DNA of 49,277 nt. Origin: Planctomycetota bacterium (GTDB taxonomy: Bacteria; Planctomycetota; UBA1135; GCA-002686595). Shown here one piece after another: positions 34,835-44,035 of this stretch (position 1 is the first letter of the stretch; the number at the start of each line of letters is the position of its first letter). The translations under genes were made by a program, and so were the position numbers. Location: positions 1 to 49,277 of the forward strand of contig JAKLKU010000030.1 of NCBI GenBank assembly GCA_023150475.1, read 5' to 3'. The notes beneath the pieces were generated by a model, which was given only the letters and a program-made list of their open reading frames with translations, did not search any database and was not told the origin of the DNA.

Positions 34835-37800
34835 TCAGCGCTTGCGCCGGCCGCCGGGCCGCACTTCGCGGCCGTCGGCACGCAGGTAGCGAAGGACGCT
34901 GTCCTCGACCTGTTCCGGCACGGAGCAGAGCACGATCTCGCGCTGGTGCGCCGTCTCGAGCTGCTTCAACTTGTCGTGCGCGTAGCGCTTCAGGTGCTCG
35001 ACGACTTCGGGCTGCGTGCGCACTTCGACTTTGGTGAAGCCTTTGAGCGCGAGCGCGGCGCCGAGCCTGCGCAGGATCGCCTGAGCCCGCGATTCGGGCG
35101 TGCGCAAGCGACCGGAACCGCGGCAGCGCGGGCAGTTCGAGAAGATCATCTTCACGAGTCCCGGCCCGAGGCGCTGGCGCGTCAGTTCGAGCAAGCCGAA
35201 CTGCGAGATGCGGCCGAGCTTCGAACGTGCACGGTCGGAGTCCATCGCGTCGCGGAACGCGCGCTCGATCTGGCGGCGGCTCGAAGCACGCTGCATGTCG
35301 ATGAAGTCGATGACGATGATGCCGCCCAAGTCGCGCAACTTGATCTGCCGGGCGATCTCGGGCACGGCGTCGAGGTTCGTCTTGAGCGCGATGTCCTCGA
35401 AGTCGAAGCCGTCGCTGCGCGTCTTGCCGGAGTTGACGTCGATCGCGACGAGCGCTTCCGCCTGGTCGAACACGATCGAGCCGCCCGAGGGCAAGTCGAT
35501 GCGCCGCGCGAACAACCGTTCGAACTCCTGTTCGACGTTGTGCGCGTGGAAGAGCGGCTTCGAGCCTTCGTGGAGCTTGATGCGCTCGACGTTCTCGGGC
35601 ATCAGCTTCTCGGTGAACTCCCTGACGCGCTCGAAGACGCGTGCGTCGTCGACGTAGACCGCTTCGGTCGCCGGCGTGAAGAGGTCGCGGATCGTGCGGA
35701 TCGCGACGTCGGACTCTTCGTAGAGCGGCGCCGGACCGCGGCCGAGCGTCAACCGCTTGCCGAACGAGTCCCAGAGCAGGAGCAAGTAGTCGAGGTCGCG
35801 CTTCAGATCGGCCTTCGACGCGTGCGTGCCCGCCGTGCGGACGATCACGCCCATGCCGGGCGGAATGTCGAGTTGCGCGAGGATGCGCTTCAGCCTGCGC
35901 CGCTCGCGTTCGTCCTCGATCTTGCGGCTCACGCCGGTGCGCGACATCGAAGGCATCAGCACCAGGTAGCGACCGGGGATCGAAATGTAGGTGGTCAGCG
36001 TCGGACCTTTGTCGCCGATCGCGTCCTTGGTCACCTGCACCACGACGGTGTCCCCCTTCTTGAGGAGGTCGGTGATCGGCAACCGCGGCCTGGCGCGCAT
36101 GCGCTTGTGGCCGCGACGGGACTCGCGCGGGTGCGCGGGAGCCTTGACGACGACGGGCGCGTGCACGGTGTCGGCGGCGCCGGACGTCGAGCCCGACTCC
36201 GACGTTTCACCGCCCTCTCCGGCGTCCGCCGAATGGTCGGCGGACTCGGCGTGCGCCGCTTCGTGCGCCCGCAGCTCGTCGTCGGACATCTCGACGCCGA
36301 TGTGCGGTTGGCTCGAACCGGCGTCCCACTCCTCCGGATCGACCTTGGTCGTCAGGAGCTTCTCGAGGCTCCAATCCGCCTCGCCGTACGCGGAGAGCAC
36401 GTCCGAAGTGTGCAGGAAGCCGTTGCGGCCTTCGCCGAAGTCGATGAACGCGGCGCCGATCGCGGGCTCCAAGTTGACGACCTTGCCGCGGTAGATGTCG
36501 TTGACGTAGCTCTTGTGCCTCCGCGCCGTCATCTGGAAGTCGACGACGTGGTGTCCTTCGACCACCGCGACGCGCACTTCCTCGGGATCGGCCGCGTTCA
36601 CCAAGATCACGTTCTTGCGCCGCGGGACCGACGGGCGCTCGGGCTCGTCGTCTTCCTCGCGGCGGTGACGTTCGCGCGAGCGCTTCGACGGCTCGGGCGC
36701 GAGCAGGTGCGCATCGTCGGGGAGTTCGGGCAACTCGTCCGCGTCGGACGCACCGGCCGGGCGTTGGAACTCGTCGTCCTCGCCCGGGATGATCTCGACC
36801 GCGACGGGTCCGGTCGCCGGTTCGCCGCGCTCCCCGCGCTTGCGCCTGCCGCCGCGGCGACCGCGGCGTCGACGGCGGCGTTCGCGACCGCCCGCGTCGT
36901 CGTCCGCGCGCTGCGCGGCCGGCGCCTCGGCGAGCGTGGACTCACCCGCCTCGTCCGCGTGCTCGGCGGATTCCGTGTCGGGCTCGTCCGCGGGCAACGC
37001 GTCGGGTTCGGCGAATCCGGTGCGAGCCGCGGAGTCGCCGAACGACGGCGCTTCGCGCTCCGCGCCGGCGTCGTCTCCCGCGCGCCCCACGTCGCGGGCG
37101 CCGCGACCGCGGCCGCGACGACGGCGACGACGGCGGCGGCCGCCGGCATCGGCGCCATCGCCCTCGGCACCGGTTCGAGCCCCGGGAGCCCCCAGATCTT
37201 CAGGAGCTTCGGGCGCGAGCTCGCGTTCGTGACCCAACGGTTCGTCGTCGTCGTGGAACGCAGGCTCGACGCTCGCGACGTTCGGGTCGCTCGGGAACCT
37301 GCCGCTCACCCGCGCCGCAGCGTCGCGCAAGCGTTGATCGGCTTCGTCCTGCAACGAGCGGCGCGAGCGCCGACCGGAGTCGGCTTGCCCCGCGGGCTCG
37401 ACGGCGCGCGACGAGTTCGACGAAGCATCGCCGTCGACCTCGGAGTCGGCGTCCGTGACTTCGGGGCCACCGGTGGCGGGCTCCGCGTCATGTCTGCCGC
37501 GGCCGCCGCGGCGACCACGACGGCGGCGACGACGGCGCGAGCCGCGCTCGTCTCCGGCGCCTTCCGCGACGGCTTCGGTGGTGCCGCCGTCCGTGCGATC
37601 GGTCGGTTCGTCGTCGATCGACGGCGAATCCGCGGCGCCCGAAACGTCGTCCGCGTCGCGAGAACGACGTGCACGCGGCTCACGATCCGCGGCATCCGCG
37701 AGGTCGCGGCCGCCGCGCGGACCTGCGGCGACGACGTCCTCGCCGAGTTCGTCCTCGCCGAGTTCGTTCCTGCCGAGTTCATCCCGGCCGTGCTGCGGCT

Positions 37801-38137
37801 CAGCGCCCGCGAGCGGCTCGCCCGCGTCGAGTTCGGCATCGGTCGAGCGTGCGCCGCCGGTTCCGCGGCCACGACGTCCGCGCCGTCGACGACGTCGGCG
37901 CGGTCCTTCGCCCGGAGCACCGGACGCTTCGGCAGCGCCGGCGGCCGCGGGCGGTTCGGCGTCGGCGGACGAAGGCTCGTCGGTGTCGCCGAAGGCACGT
38001 TCGTCGCCGGACTCACGAGTGGCGTCGTCGGAAGGTTGTGAGGAGAACGGGAAGCCGCGCTCTTGCGCGGCGTGGAAGCCGAAATCGGCTTCGAAGCTCG
38101 AGCTCGCGTCGGAGCCCGAGGGCAACTGATCCGCCAT
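34835..38137 (-). CDS. rne: Ribonuclease E/G with long N-terminal disordered extension
   Basis: Protein of 1100 aa. Residues 1 to about 500 are low-complexity and acidic, with four arginine-rich clusters near 78-92, 197-213, 330-347 and 417-435, each resembling RRRRRRRGRRG. The catalytic half begins at KNVILVNAADPEEV (about 506). Its S1 domain is split by an acidic insert of about 90 residues (roughly 600-690). Catalytic aspartates lie in VAIDVNSG (about 896) and IVIDFIDM (about 940). The zinc-link is CPRCRGSG (about 1001). The enzyme cleaves single-stranded AU-rich RNA from 5' monophosphates in mRNA decay and rRNA maturation. E. coli carries its scaffold C-terminally; here it is N-terminal. 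The ATG at 38137 opens the rne-rplU-rpmA-obg set. Confidence 0.95.
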   Translation of the reverse strand: MADQLPSGSDASSSFEADFGFHAAQERGFPFSSQPSDDATRESGDERAFGDTDEPSSADAEPPAAAGAAEASGAPGEGPRRRRRRRGRRGRGTGGARSTDAELDAGEPLAGAEPQHGRDELGRNELGEDELGEDVVAAGPRGGRDLADAADREPRARRSRDADDVSGAADSPSIDDEPTDRTDGGTTEAVAEGAGDERGSRRRRRRRGRRGGRGRHDAEPATGGPEVTDADSEVDGDASSNSSRAVEPAGQADSGRRSRRSLQDEADQRLRDAAARVSGRFPSDPNVASVEPAFHDDDEPLGHERELAPEAPEDLGAPGARTGAEGDGADAGGRRRRRRRRGRGRGARDVGRAGDDAGAEREAPSFGDSAARTGFAEPDALPADEPDTESAEHADEAGESTLAEAPAAQRADDDAGGRERRRRRRGRRGGRRKRGERGEPATGPVAVEIIPGEDDEFQRPAGASDADELPELPDDAHLLAPEPSKRSRERHRREEDDEPERPSVPRRKNVILVNAADPEEVRVAVVEGHHVVDFQMTARRHKSYVNDIYRGKVVNLEPAIGAAFIDFGEGRNGFLHTSDVLSAYGEADWSLEKLLTTKVDPEEWDAGSSQPHIGVEMSDDELRAHEAAHAESADHSADAGEGGETSESGSTSGAADTVHAPVVVKAPAHPRESRRGHKRMRARPRLPITDLLKKGDTVVVQVTKDAIGDKGPTLTTYISIPGRYLVLMPSMSRTGVSRKIEDERERRRLKRILAQLDIPPGMGVIVRTAGTHASKADLKRDLDYLLLLWDSFGKRLTLGRGPAPLYEESDVAIRTIRDLFTPATEAVYVDDARVFERVREFTEKLMPENVERIKLHEGSKPLFHAHNVEQEFERLFARRIDLPSGGSIVFDQAEALVAIDVNSGKTRSDGFDFEDIALKTNLDAVPEIARQIKLRDLGGIIVIDFIDMQRASSRRQIERAFRDAMDSDRARSKLGRISQFGLLELTRQRLGPGLVKMIFSNCPRCRGSGRLRTPESRAQAILRRLGAALALKGFTKVEVRTQPEVVEHLKRYAHDKLKQLETAHQREIVLCSVPEQVEDSVLRYLRADGREVRPGGRRKR

Positions 38138-38192
38138 GATGGGATGCAGACTGTTCGGTGGTAGAGAGCGAGCGGACGGGGCGCGCGCAGCA

Positions 38193-38207
38193 CTCCGCGT
38201 CGCGGAG
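38193..38207 (-). other. Inverted repeat in the probable rne leader
   Basis: CTCCGCG and CGCGGAG flank one base (38193-38199, 38201-38207). The repeat starts 56 bases before the rne start. As RNA it would form a short GC-rich hairpin. E. coli rne autoregulates through leader hairpins, so a similar role is conceivable but unproven. Confidence 0.45.
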
Positions 38208-38263
38208 CGCGTTCGCACGAACGCCGTCCGAGGCACGCGGACCGGCGCGGGTCGGACTCGACT

Positions 38264-38281
38264 CGCGCGACGCGTCGCGCG
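38264..38281. promoter_or_regulatory. 18-bp perfect palindrome upstream of rne
   Basis: CGCGCGACGCGTCGCGCG reads identically on both strands, centred about 135 bp before the rne start. It could be an operator or a transcribed hairpin. The GC-rich base composition raises the chance of such palindromes. Confidence 0.4.
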
Positions 38282-38720
38282 GAGCGCTCGCCGTCGGCGA
38301 CGTTCGCCAGCGGTTCGCAGAGCCCGAAGCCGCGTCGACGCGGATCACGCTCCGGCCGTCCACGGTGCTCGGTTGCGAGCCGCGCCGCAGAGCGGCGGGG
38401 CCATGCCGGGGCACCGGAGAGGAGGAGCGCGACGCGCGGTCGCAGCGCCAGGGTAAGTGTACGGGTTGTGACTCGTCGTTCGTCCGCGCGCCGCGAAGCG
38501 CAGGGTCGCGCACGTCACCGGGTTTGGCCCGGCGTCGCGCGACGGAACGCGCCTTTCGCCGACGGCCGCACGACGAGGTTCGGATGCGGTCGGTGGTTCG
38601 GGCCCGCACTCTCGACCGAGAGGCCGGCGCCCCGACCGGGTTCGAATGCTCCCTGATCGGAGCGTTGGAGTCGACAACGAAAGTGCATAAATCCCGGCGC
38701 CAGGCCTTTCCCCGAAAGAG

Positions 38721-38760
38721 CACCGCCCCCGCGGCGGCGTGAGCCGGCGCAGGGGCGGTG
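38721..38760 (-). terminator. Hairpin after pilQ
   Basis: Nine-base arms CACCGCCCC (38721-38729) and GGGGCGGTG (38752-38760) lie 24 bases beyond the pilQ stop on the minus strand, with further partial pairing inside the loop. The following minus-strand sequence contains only a weak U-run (CTCTTTCGG). It probably terminates the pilM-pilQ operon. Confidence 0.7.
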
Positions 38761-38784
38761 AGGGGTGGAGCCGCGAAGGTCAGG

Positions 38785-40590
38785 TCATTTGCCCTCGAGG
38801 GCGTCGATCGCGGCCTGCGTCGCCGGCGAGATCATCGCTTTGATCTCGTTCTTGAGGCGCGACTTGCGGCGCAAGAGTTCGCGCTGCAAGACGGCTTCGG
38901 CGTCGGCGCTCGTGTGCATGATCGTCGGCGTCATGAAGACGAGCAACGACCGACGTTGACGGTCGTTCTTCTCGTACTTGAAGAGCTCGCCGAGCAACGG
39001 GATCGACGCGAAGCCAGGAACGCGCGACTCGGTCTTCGTGTCGGACTCGGTGGTGAGTCCGCCGATGACCATCGTCTGGCCGCTCTGCACCATCATCGTC
39101 GTGACGATGGTCGAGCTGCGCGTGCGCGGCAACGCGATCGAACCTTCGAGGCCCGACGCGCCGATCGTGAACACGTCGAAGCCCGCGGGAGCGAGCGCGG
39201 ACGAGCCCGTGCCGGAGAGCGAAGTCTCCTTCGGGATCACGTCCATCGTGAGCGAGTTCGTGCCCGGCACGACGTGCGGCACGATCAGGAGCTGGAAGCC
39301 CACTTCGACCGGCGAGCCGCCGGCTTCGGCGAGCGAGAGCTGCAGACCACCGGCTTGGCCCTGTTCGGACTTCGCTTCGGCGTAGCGGATCGTCTCACCG
39401 ACGAAGATCGTCGCGGGCGTGCCATCGAGCACGTTGATCTTCGGCGCTTGGATGACTTCGCTCTTCGTGTCCTGCTGCAGGAGCTTCAACGTCGCCTGCA
39501 CGCCCGTGAAGTTGAGCTCACCGAAAACGGTGTTCGGGATCACCGTCGAACCGGCGTTGAGCAACGGATCCGAGAACGGACCGTCGCCGCTGTCGTTCGC
39601 GATGATCGAGTCTTCCCAACCGCCGGAGCCGAGGTTGAACGGCAGCGTGATCGGAATGGCACCGAGGCTGACCGTCGCGGTCGGACCGGTGTCACCGTAA
39701 TCGACGCCCAAGTCGAGCAGCTTGTTGTTCTGCGTCGTGACGAACTTGACGTCGACGTAGACCTGCGCCGGCTCGATGTCGAGGCGACCGATGATCGCTT
39801 CGATCTGGTTGTGCACCTGCGCCGTGTCGCGCACGATGATCACGTTCTGCGACTCGATGTAGTCCATCTGGCCGCCGCTCGAGAGCGCCTTCTGCAGCGC
39901 CTTGAGTACCGTGAACGAGGCCGAGGCGTCCTGCTTGCCGGCCTGCTGCATCTGCTGCACCGGGACCGGTTTGAGGAAGTCCGACTTGATGTGCGGTTGG
40001 TAGATGCTCTTCGGTCGCAGGTAGCGCAGTTGGTAGCTCTTCGTCTCCATCTGCGATTGCAGCGACTTCGGATCGACGACGCGCAGGATGCCGCGGTTCT
40101 CCTCCACCACGACGTAGCCGCGCGTCTTGCACGTGACGTCGAGCGCGTCGCGCCACGGCACACCGTTCAGCGAAAGCGAAATGGTGCCTTCGACTTCCGG
40201 CGCCACGACGATGTTCGCGCGGGACACCGTCGCGATCAGCGTGATGACTTCACGGATGTCGGTCGGCTTGGTGGTCACCATCGTGAAGCGCTCGGGCTTC
40301 GCGACGGCGAGGATGCCACCGGTGCGCTCCTCGACGATGCAGCCGGCCTTCTCGGCCGCCACTTCGAGCGCGTCACGCCACGGAACGTCGGTGAGCTCCA
40401 GCGAGATCTTCTCGTCGCCGCCCTGGAACACGACGATGTTCGTGCCCGACTGCTCGCGCAGGTAGTTCACGAATTCTTCGAGCTTGACGTCGACGACGCG
40501 CGGCGAGACGCGTGCGTCCTTGTTGCCCTGGGCGAACGCGGCCGTGCCGAGGCACAGGATCGCGAGCGCCGTCCAAACGAACTTCTTCAT
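38785..40590 (-). CDS. pilQ: Type IV pilus secretin PilQ
   Basis: Protein of 601 aa with signal peptide MKKFVWTALAILCLGTAAFA. Two secretin/TonB short N-terminal-like repeats each carry VPWRDAL (about residues 35-90 and 105-165). An N-domain with YLRPKSIYQPHIK follows, then the secretin core ending in VPGFASIPLLGELF. It forms the outer-membrane channel for the pilus. An AMIN domain is not evident. The ATG at 40590 has AGGAG about 11 bases upstream. It is the last gene of the pilM-N-O-Q set, 56 bp after the PilO-like gene. Confidence 0.95.
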   Translation of the reverse strand: MKKFVWTALAILCLGTAAFAQGNKDARVSPRVVDVKLEEFVNYLREQSGTNIVVFQGGDEKISLELTDVPWRDALEVAAEKAGCIVEERTGGILAVAKPERFTMVTTKPTDIREVITLIATVSRANIVVAPEVEGTISLSLNGVPWRDALDVTCKTRGYVVVEENRGILRVVDPKSLQSQMETKSYQLRYLRPKSIYQPHIKSDFLKPVPVQQMQQAGKQDASASFTVLKALQKALSSGGQMDYIESQNVIIVRDTAQVHNQIEAIIGRLDIEPAQVYVDVKFVTTQNNKLLDLGVDYGDTGPTATVSLGAIPITLPFNLGSGGWEDSIIANDSGDGPFSDPLLNAGSTVIPNTVFGELNFTGVQATLKLLQQDTKSEVIQAPKINVLDGTPATIFVGETIRYAEAKSEQGQAGGLQLSLAEAGGSPVEVGFQLLIVPHVVPGTNSLTMDVIPKETSLSGTGSSALAPAGFDVFTIGASGLEGSIALPRTRSSTIVTTMMVQSGQTMVIGGLTTESDTKTESRVPGFASIPLLGELFKYEKNDRQRRSLLVFMTPTIMHTSADAEAVLQRELLRRKSRLKNEIKAMISPATQAAIDALEGK

Positions 40591-40646
40591 TGCGGAAACC
40601 ACTCCTAGACCCGATTGCTCGGGCTCGACGGACAACGCGGCGCGGC

Positions 40647-42065
40647 TCACTCGAACCTGCGCACCAAGATGACACCCCTGAAGATGAACTCGAGCTCGTC
40701 CGAGCGAACGGCGTTCAGGATGAGGTCCTGATCGACCAGATCGCCTTCGGTGAACGGACGGCCGTTGAGCAAGACGACCGGCGGGCGATCGTCCATGATG
40801 ATCGTGGCGCCGACGTCGAGCGACAGCTTCGAGAAGTCGGACGCGGTCTGCGCGCTGCGCGCGATCTCGCGCAGAGTCGAACACACTTCCTGTCGCGCCG
40901 GATCGAGTTCCGCCGGCGCCAGACGAGGCTCGATGTTGGCGAACGCTGCGAGCGCGAGGTCGTACTCCTCCGCCTGCATGTGGATGCGCATCGTCTCGAC
41001 GAGTGCGTTGAGCTCGTCGATGTGCGCGCCGCGACCGTCTTCGTTGCCCTTGGTCACGATGCGGATGCGCTGCAGTTCGGCGAGGATGACGTTCTCGAGC
41101 TGGTTGCGCGAAGGCGAGAACGTGATCTGTTGACTCGCGACGATCCGATTGACGTCGGCCTCGAGCGGCGCGAGCAGTTTCTCCAGCTCCGCGCGTTCGA
41201 GCTTCTTGTCGAGTTCGTTCTTCGCGCTCGACCAGGCGTCGAACTTCTCCTGCACCGGACGCAGTCGCGACTGGAGCTCGGAGACGATCTTGATCTGCTC
41301 TTCGACCGCGACCGGTTCGGTGCCCGGATCGATGTTCGCCGAGATCCGCGGATCGACCCACGGGTCGCGACGGCCGTGCTGGCCGCGGTACACGTACGTC
41401 GGAATCGCGAGCCCCGCGCGACGCCGCGCGATCTCGCCGAGCAGCAACTCGCGCTTGCGGGCGTAGCCGTCGATCTTGACCGGGTCCGAACCGCCTTGCG
41501 GCGCGTAGACGTAGGTCTCGATGTCCATCTGGATCTTGTGGGCGTACGGACCTTCGCCGTCCTCGATCTGACGGCGTGGCGCGGACGTGAGCTTGAAGCT
41601 CGGCACGCTCATGAAGCGCGAGTGGCTCTCGACGCGCGACAGGAACGCCAGCCACTCGAACGAGTTCGCCTCGATCGTCAGTTGGTACGTCGCCTTCTCG
41701 AAGTCGGTGCCGTCCTTCTTCGCCTTGCGGCTCGAGTTCTCGGCCTTCTTCTTGAGGCCCGTGATGTGCACGCCGGACTCGTCTTCGAACGCGCGCAGGT
41801 CGCGGACGAAGTTGTTCAGGTCCTGCTCGTCGGGGAGGATCTCCTTGATCAACTGCTCGGTCTCGCGGAGCACGATCACTTCGCGCTCGAGCGGTCCCGT
41901 CTGCGCGAGCAACTTGCGCGACGCGTCGATCGACTGGCGGAGCCCGTCGACTTCTTCGCGGGCTGCGGCGATCGTGTCGTAGCCCGACCAGATGAGGAAG
42001 CCGAGCAGCGCGCTCATGCCGATGCCTCCGGCGAGCACCAGTCGGAAAGTCTTCTTCTCTTTCAC
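40647..42065 (-). CDS. pilO: PilO-like alignment protein with PilP-like C-terminal domain
   Basis: Protein of 472 aa, about twice the usual PilO length. A transmembrane helix (about 8-28) is followed by a coiled coil (about 30-75) and a ferredoxin-like PilO domain with TYQLTIEANSFEWLAFLSRVES. A long helical linker leads to a final domain of about 55 residues, TIIMDDRPPVVLLNGRPFTEGD and FIFRGVILVRR. Its beta pattern and DRPPVVLLNG phrase resemble PilP/GspC homology regions, which bind the secretin. No separate pilP exists between this gene and pilQ. The GTG start at 42065 overlaps the pilN stop (GTGA). Confidence 0.85.
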   Translation of the reverse strand: MKEKKTFRLVLAGGIGMSALLGFLIWSGYDTIAAAREEVDGLRQSIDASRKLLAQTGPLEREVIVLRETEQLIKEILPDEQDLNNFVRDLRAFEDESGVHITGLKKKAENSSRKAKKDGTDFEKATYQLTIEANSFEWLAFLSRVESHSRFMSVPSFKLTSAPRRQIEDGEGPYAHKIQMDIETYVYAPQGGSDPVKIDGYARKRELLLGEIARRRAGLAIPTYVYRGQHGRRDPWVDPRISANIDPGTEPVAVEEQIKIVSELQSRLRPVQEKFDAWSSAKNELDKKLERAELEKLLAPLEADVNRIVASQQITFSPSRNQLENVILAELQRIRIVTKGNEDGRGAHIDELNALVETMRIHMQAEEYDLALAAFANIEPRLAPAELDPARQEVCSTLREIARSAQTASDFSKLSLDVGATIIMDDRPPVVLLNGRPFTEGDLVDQDLILNAVRSDELEFIFRGVILVRRFE

Positions 42066-42832
42066 TGCTGCTTCTCCTCGGCGGCGGCCGGCGAATCGGA
42101 CTGTTTGTCGGCTTGGTTCTCGGCGGTCGACTTCGCGCCACCCTTCGCGCCAGGCTTGACGCCGCCCTTGGCGCCGGCCGCAGCGTCATCCGGCTTCGCC
42201 TTGCCGCTGCGTTCCTCGGGGCTCTTGAGCGTGAGTTGCAGCGGGAAGCTCCACACCACCGACGGGCGCAGGTCTTCGTCCGTCTGCTGCTGCGAACCTT
42301 CCGGCGGTGCGGGCCGGTTGAAGTCGGAGAGGAAGCTCGAGTGCTCGATGTCGTCGAGGAAGTTCGCGATCTGGTCGAAACGCTCGGAGCCCGAGTGCCC
42401 GCCCGCGCGCAGCGAGCCGTACGACTTGGTGCGCGTGTCCGCGGTCTGTTGGACGATCAAGTCGTCGAACCAGACCATGTGGCGGTCGTTCTCGATGCCT
42501 TGGTTGACGACGTCGATCAGCTCGTCGACCTTGCGGGTCCACGAGATGCGGTTCTGCGTGACGTCGGAGAGCGCCTGCTCGCGCAGCGAGTAGATCTTCT
42601 TCTCCGACTCGAGCGACTTGTGGTACTTGATCTGCGCGGCGAGGCCTTCGGACTCGGTCTGCAGCACGGCGCGTTCGCTCTCGATCTCGGCTTGCACGCC
42701 GAAGTGCAGGAACGCGAGCCACGCGAGCGCGAGGCCGTTGACCGCGACGAGACCCGTCACGGTCAACATCAGCTTCAGCGGAGTACGGCTCTTCTTGCGG
42801 TACTCGTCGGGGAGGAGGTTGATGCGGATCAT
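42062..42832 (-). CDS. pilN: Type IV pilus alignment protein PilN
   Basis: Protein of 256 aa. The N-terminus MIRINLLPDEYR holds the INLLP motif that docks into PilM. A transmembrane helix (about 22-45) and a periplasmic coiled-coil/ferredoxin-like domain follow. The C-terminus has about 45 residues of Lys/Ala/Gly-rich low complexity (KPDDAAAGAKGG onward), beyond the usual PilN length. The start overlaps the pilM stop (ATGA), and the stop overlaps the pilO start. Confidence 0.93.
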   Translation of the reverse strand: MIRINLLPDEYRKKSRTPLKLMLTVTGLVAVNGLALAWLAFLHFGVQAEIESERAVLQTESEGLAAQIKYHKSLESEKKIYSLREQALSDVTQNRISWTRKVDELIDVVNQGIENDRHMVWFDDLIVQQTADTRTKSYGSLRAGGHSGSERFDQIANFLDDIEHSSFLSDFNRPAPPEGSQQQTDEDLRPSVVWSFPLQLTLKSPEERSGKAKPDDAAAGAKGGVKPGAKGGAKSTAENQADKQSDSPAAAEEKQQ

Positions 42833-43881
42833 GCGGCACGCACTCGCGAGGCAAGGCCAACGGCGACGGCCAGGGACGAGGACCACGCTTCGAGCTCTTC
42901 GACGTCGACGCGATCGACGGCGATGCGCAGACCTTCGATCGGATTCCACGCGCGCGCCGTGCGCGCGGTGGCCTGTTCGATGTAGGTGATCGCACCCGGA
43001 GCGAGGATGCCGCCGCCGGAGAGCAGGATCTCCTCGACGCGCAGGCCCTCGTGGTGCTCGACGAAGTCGAGCGAGAGCGTGATCTCGCTCGTCAGGTCCT
43101 CGAGCACGGGCGCGATCGCGCGCTGCAGCTCGGCTTCCTGCTCGCCAGGATTGCGCTTCAGGTTCTCCGCTTCGTGCAACTCGATGCCGAGTCGCCGAGC
43201 GATCGCCTGCGTCATGTCGTGGCCGCCGATGCCGATCTCGCGGCTGAAGCAGGTCTCGCCACCCGAGAGCACGTTGATCGACGTGCGCACGTGGCCGACG
43301 TCGATCAGCGCGACGCCTTTCTCCTGCTCGCCTTCCTTCGGTTCTTCGGGAAGCCCGCAGAGTTCCCAAGCGTTCGCGAGCGCGAAGACGTTGACGTCGA
43401 CCGCTTGCGGCGCGAGGCCCTGCCCGACGACTTGTTTCACTTGCTCTTCGAGCGTCTGCAGCCGGCACGCGACCAGGAGCACCGACATCTGCTCCTTGTC
43501 GTTCGGGTCGCTTTCGTTGCCCTTCTGCGGTCGCCGCGCGAGCGGCTGGCAGTCGAGCTTCACTTCGTCGAGCTCGAACGGCACGTAACGGTCCGCTTCG
43601 ATGCGGATCGCCTGGCGGAGTTCGGTCTCCGACATCTTCGGCATCGAGACGTAGCGCACGACCACCGACTGGCCGCTGACCGACGTCACGACGTTCTTGG
43701 AGCGGAAGTGACCCTTCTTGAACGCCTCCGCGATCGCTGCGCCTCGGTCTCCGCCGGGCGGGACTTCGACGCGCGCGAAGCCGGTGATCACCGGCTCGGG
43801 GCCTTCGAGAGTGATCTCGACTGCCTTGACGACCTGGCTGCCCAGGTCCAAGCCCACGATGCTCTTGCCTCGACGGAACAC
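42829..43881 (-). CDS. pilM: Type IV pilus actin-like protein PilM
   Basis: Protein of 350 aa with an FtsA/actin-like ASKHA fold: IVGLDLGSQVVKAVEI at the N-terminus, ALIDVGHVRTSINVLSGG and EILLSGGGIL, the nucleotide-binding phosphate motifs. It is the cytoplasmic partner of PilN and connects to the ATPase/platform complex. The GTG start at 43881 lies just after a G-rich stretch. It is the first gene of the pilM-pilN-pilO/P-pilQ operon; the 154 bp upstream follow the HPr gene. Confidence 0.95.
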   Translation of the reverse strand: MFRRGKSIVGLDLGSQVVKAVEITLEGPEPVITGFARVEVPPGGDRGAAIAEAFKKGHFRSKNVVTSVSGQSVVVRYVSMPKMSETELRQAIRIEADRYVPFELDEVKLDCQPLARRPQKGNESDPNDKEQMSVLLVACRLQTLEEQVKQVVGQGLAPQAVDVNVFALANAWELCGLPEEPKEGEQEKGVALIDVGHVRTSINVLSGGETCFSREIGIGGHDMTQAIARRLGIELHEAENLKRNPGEQEAELQRAIAPVLEDLTSEITLSLDFVEHHEGLRVEEILLSGGGILAPGAITYIEQATARTARAWNPIEGLRIAVDRVDVEELEAWSSSLAVAVGLASRVRAA

Positions 43882-44035
43882 TCTTCACCCCCCGTTGGGG
43901 ACCCGAAACGGCGGCAGCTCGGTGGGAGTCCCACTTCACTGCCGTTCCCCGCGGTCACGGAAGACCTGGGGAGCCGCACACGTTTCGGAGCGGTGGGGGT
44001 CCGAGGTTTAGGGCTCGGTAGCGTTTGCGGGAGAG

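Larger units (their letters stand above)
38138..38784. other. Intergenic region between pilQ and rne
   Basis: These 647 bases should hold the pilQ terminator and the rne promoter plus leader. Visible contents are the pilQ hairpin at 38721-38760, an AT-richer patch at about 38680-38697 (GTGCATAAATCC), a perfect palindrome at 38264-38281 and an inverted repeat at 38193-38207. No protein-coding gene or tRNA is supported. Confidence 0.6.

Noticed and set aside
38630..38660. tRNA T-arm-like sequence GGGTTCGAATGC
   Set aside because: The flanking bases cannot form the T stem, and no acceptor or anticodon arm can be drawn.
43882..44035. Cyclic-di-GMP (GEMM) riboswitch upstream of pilM
   Set aside because: A segment resembling GCAAACGCTACCGAGCCCTAAACC recalls part of the motif, but the GNRA hairpin and the conserved junction are not present.
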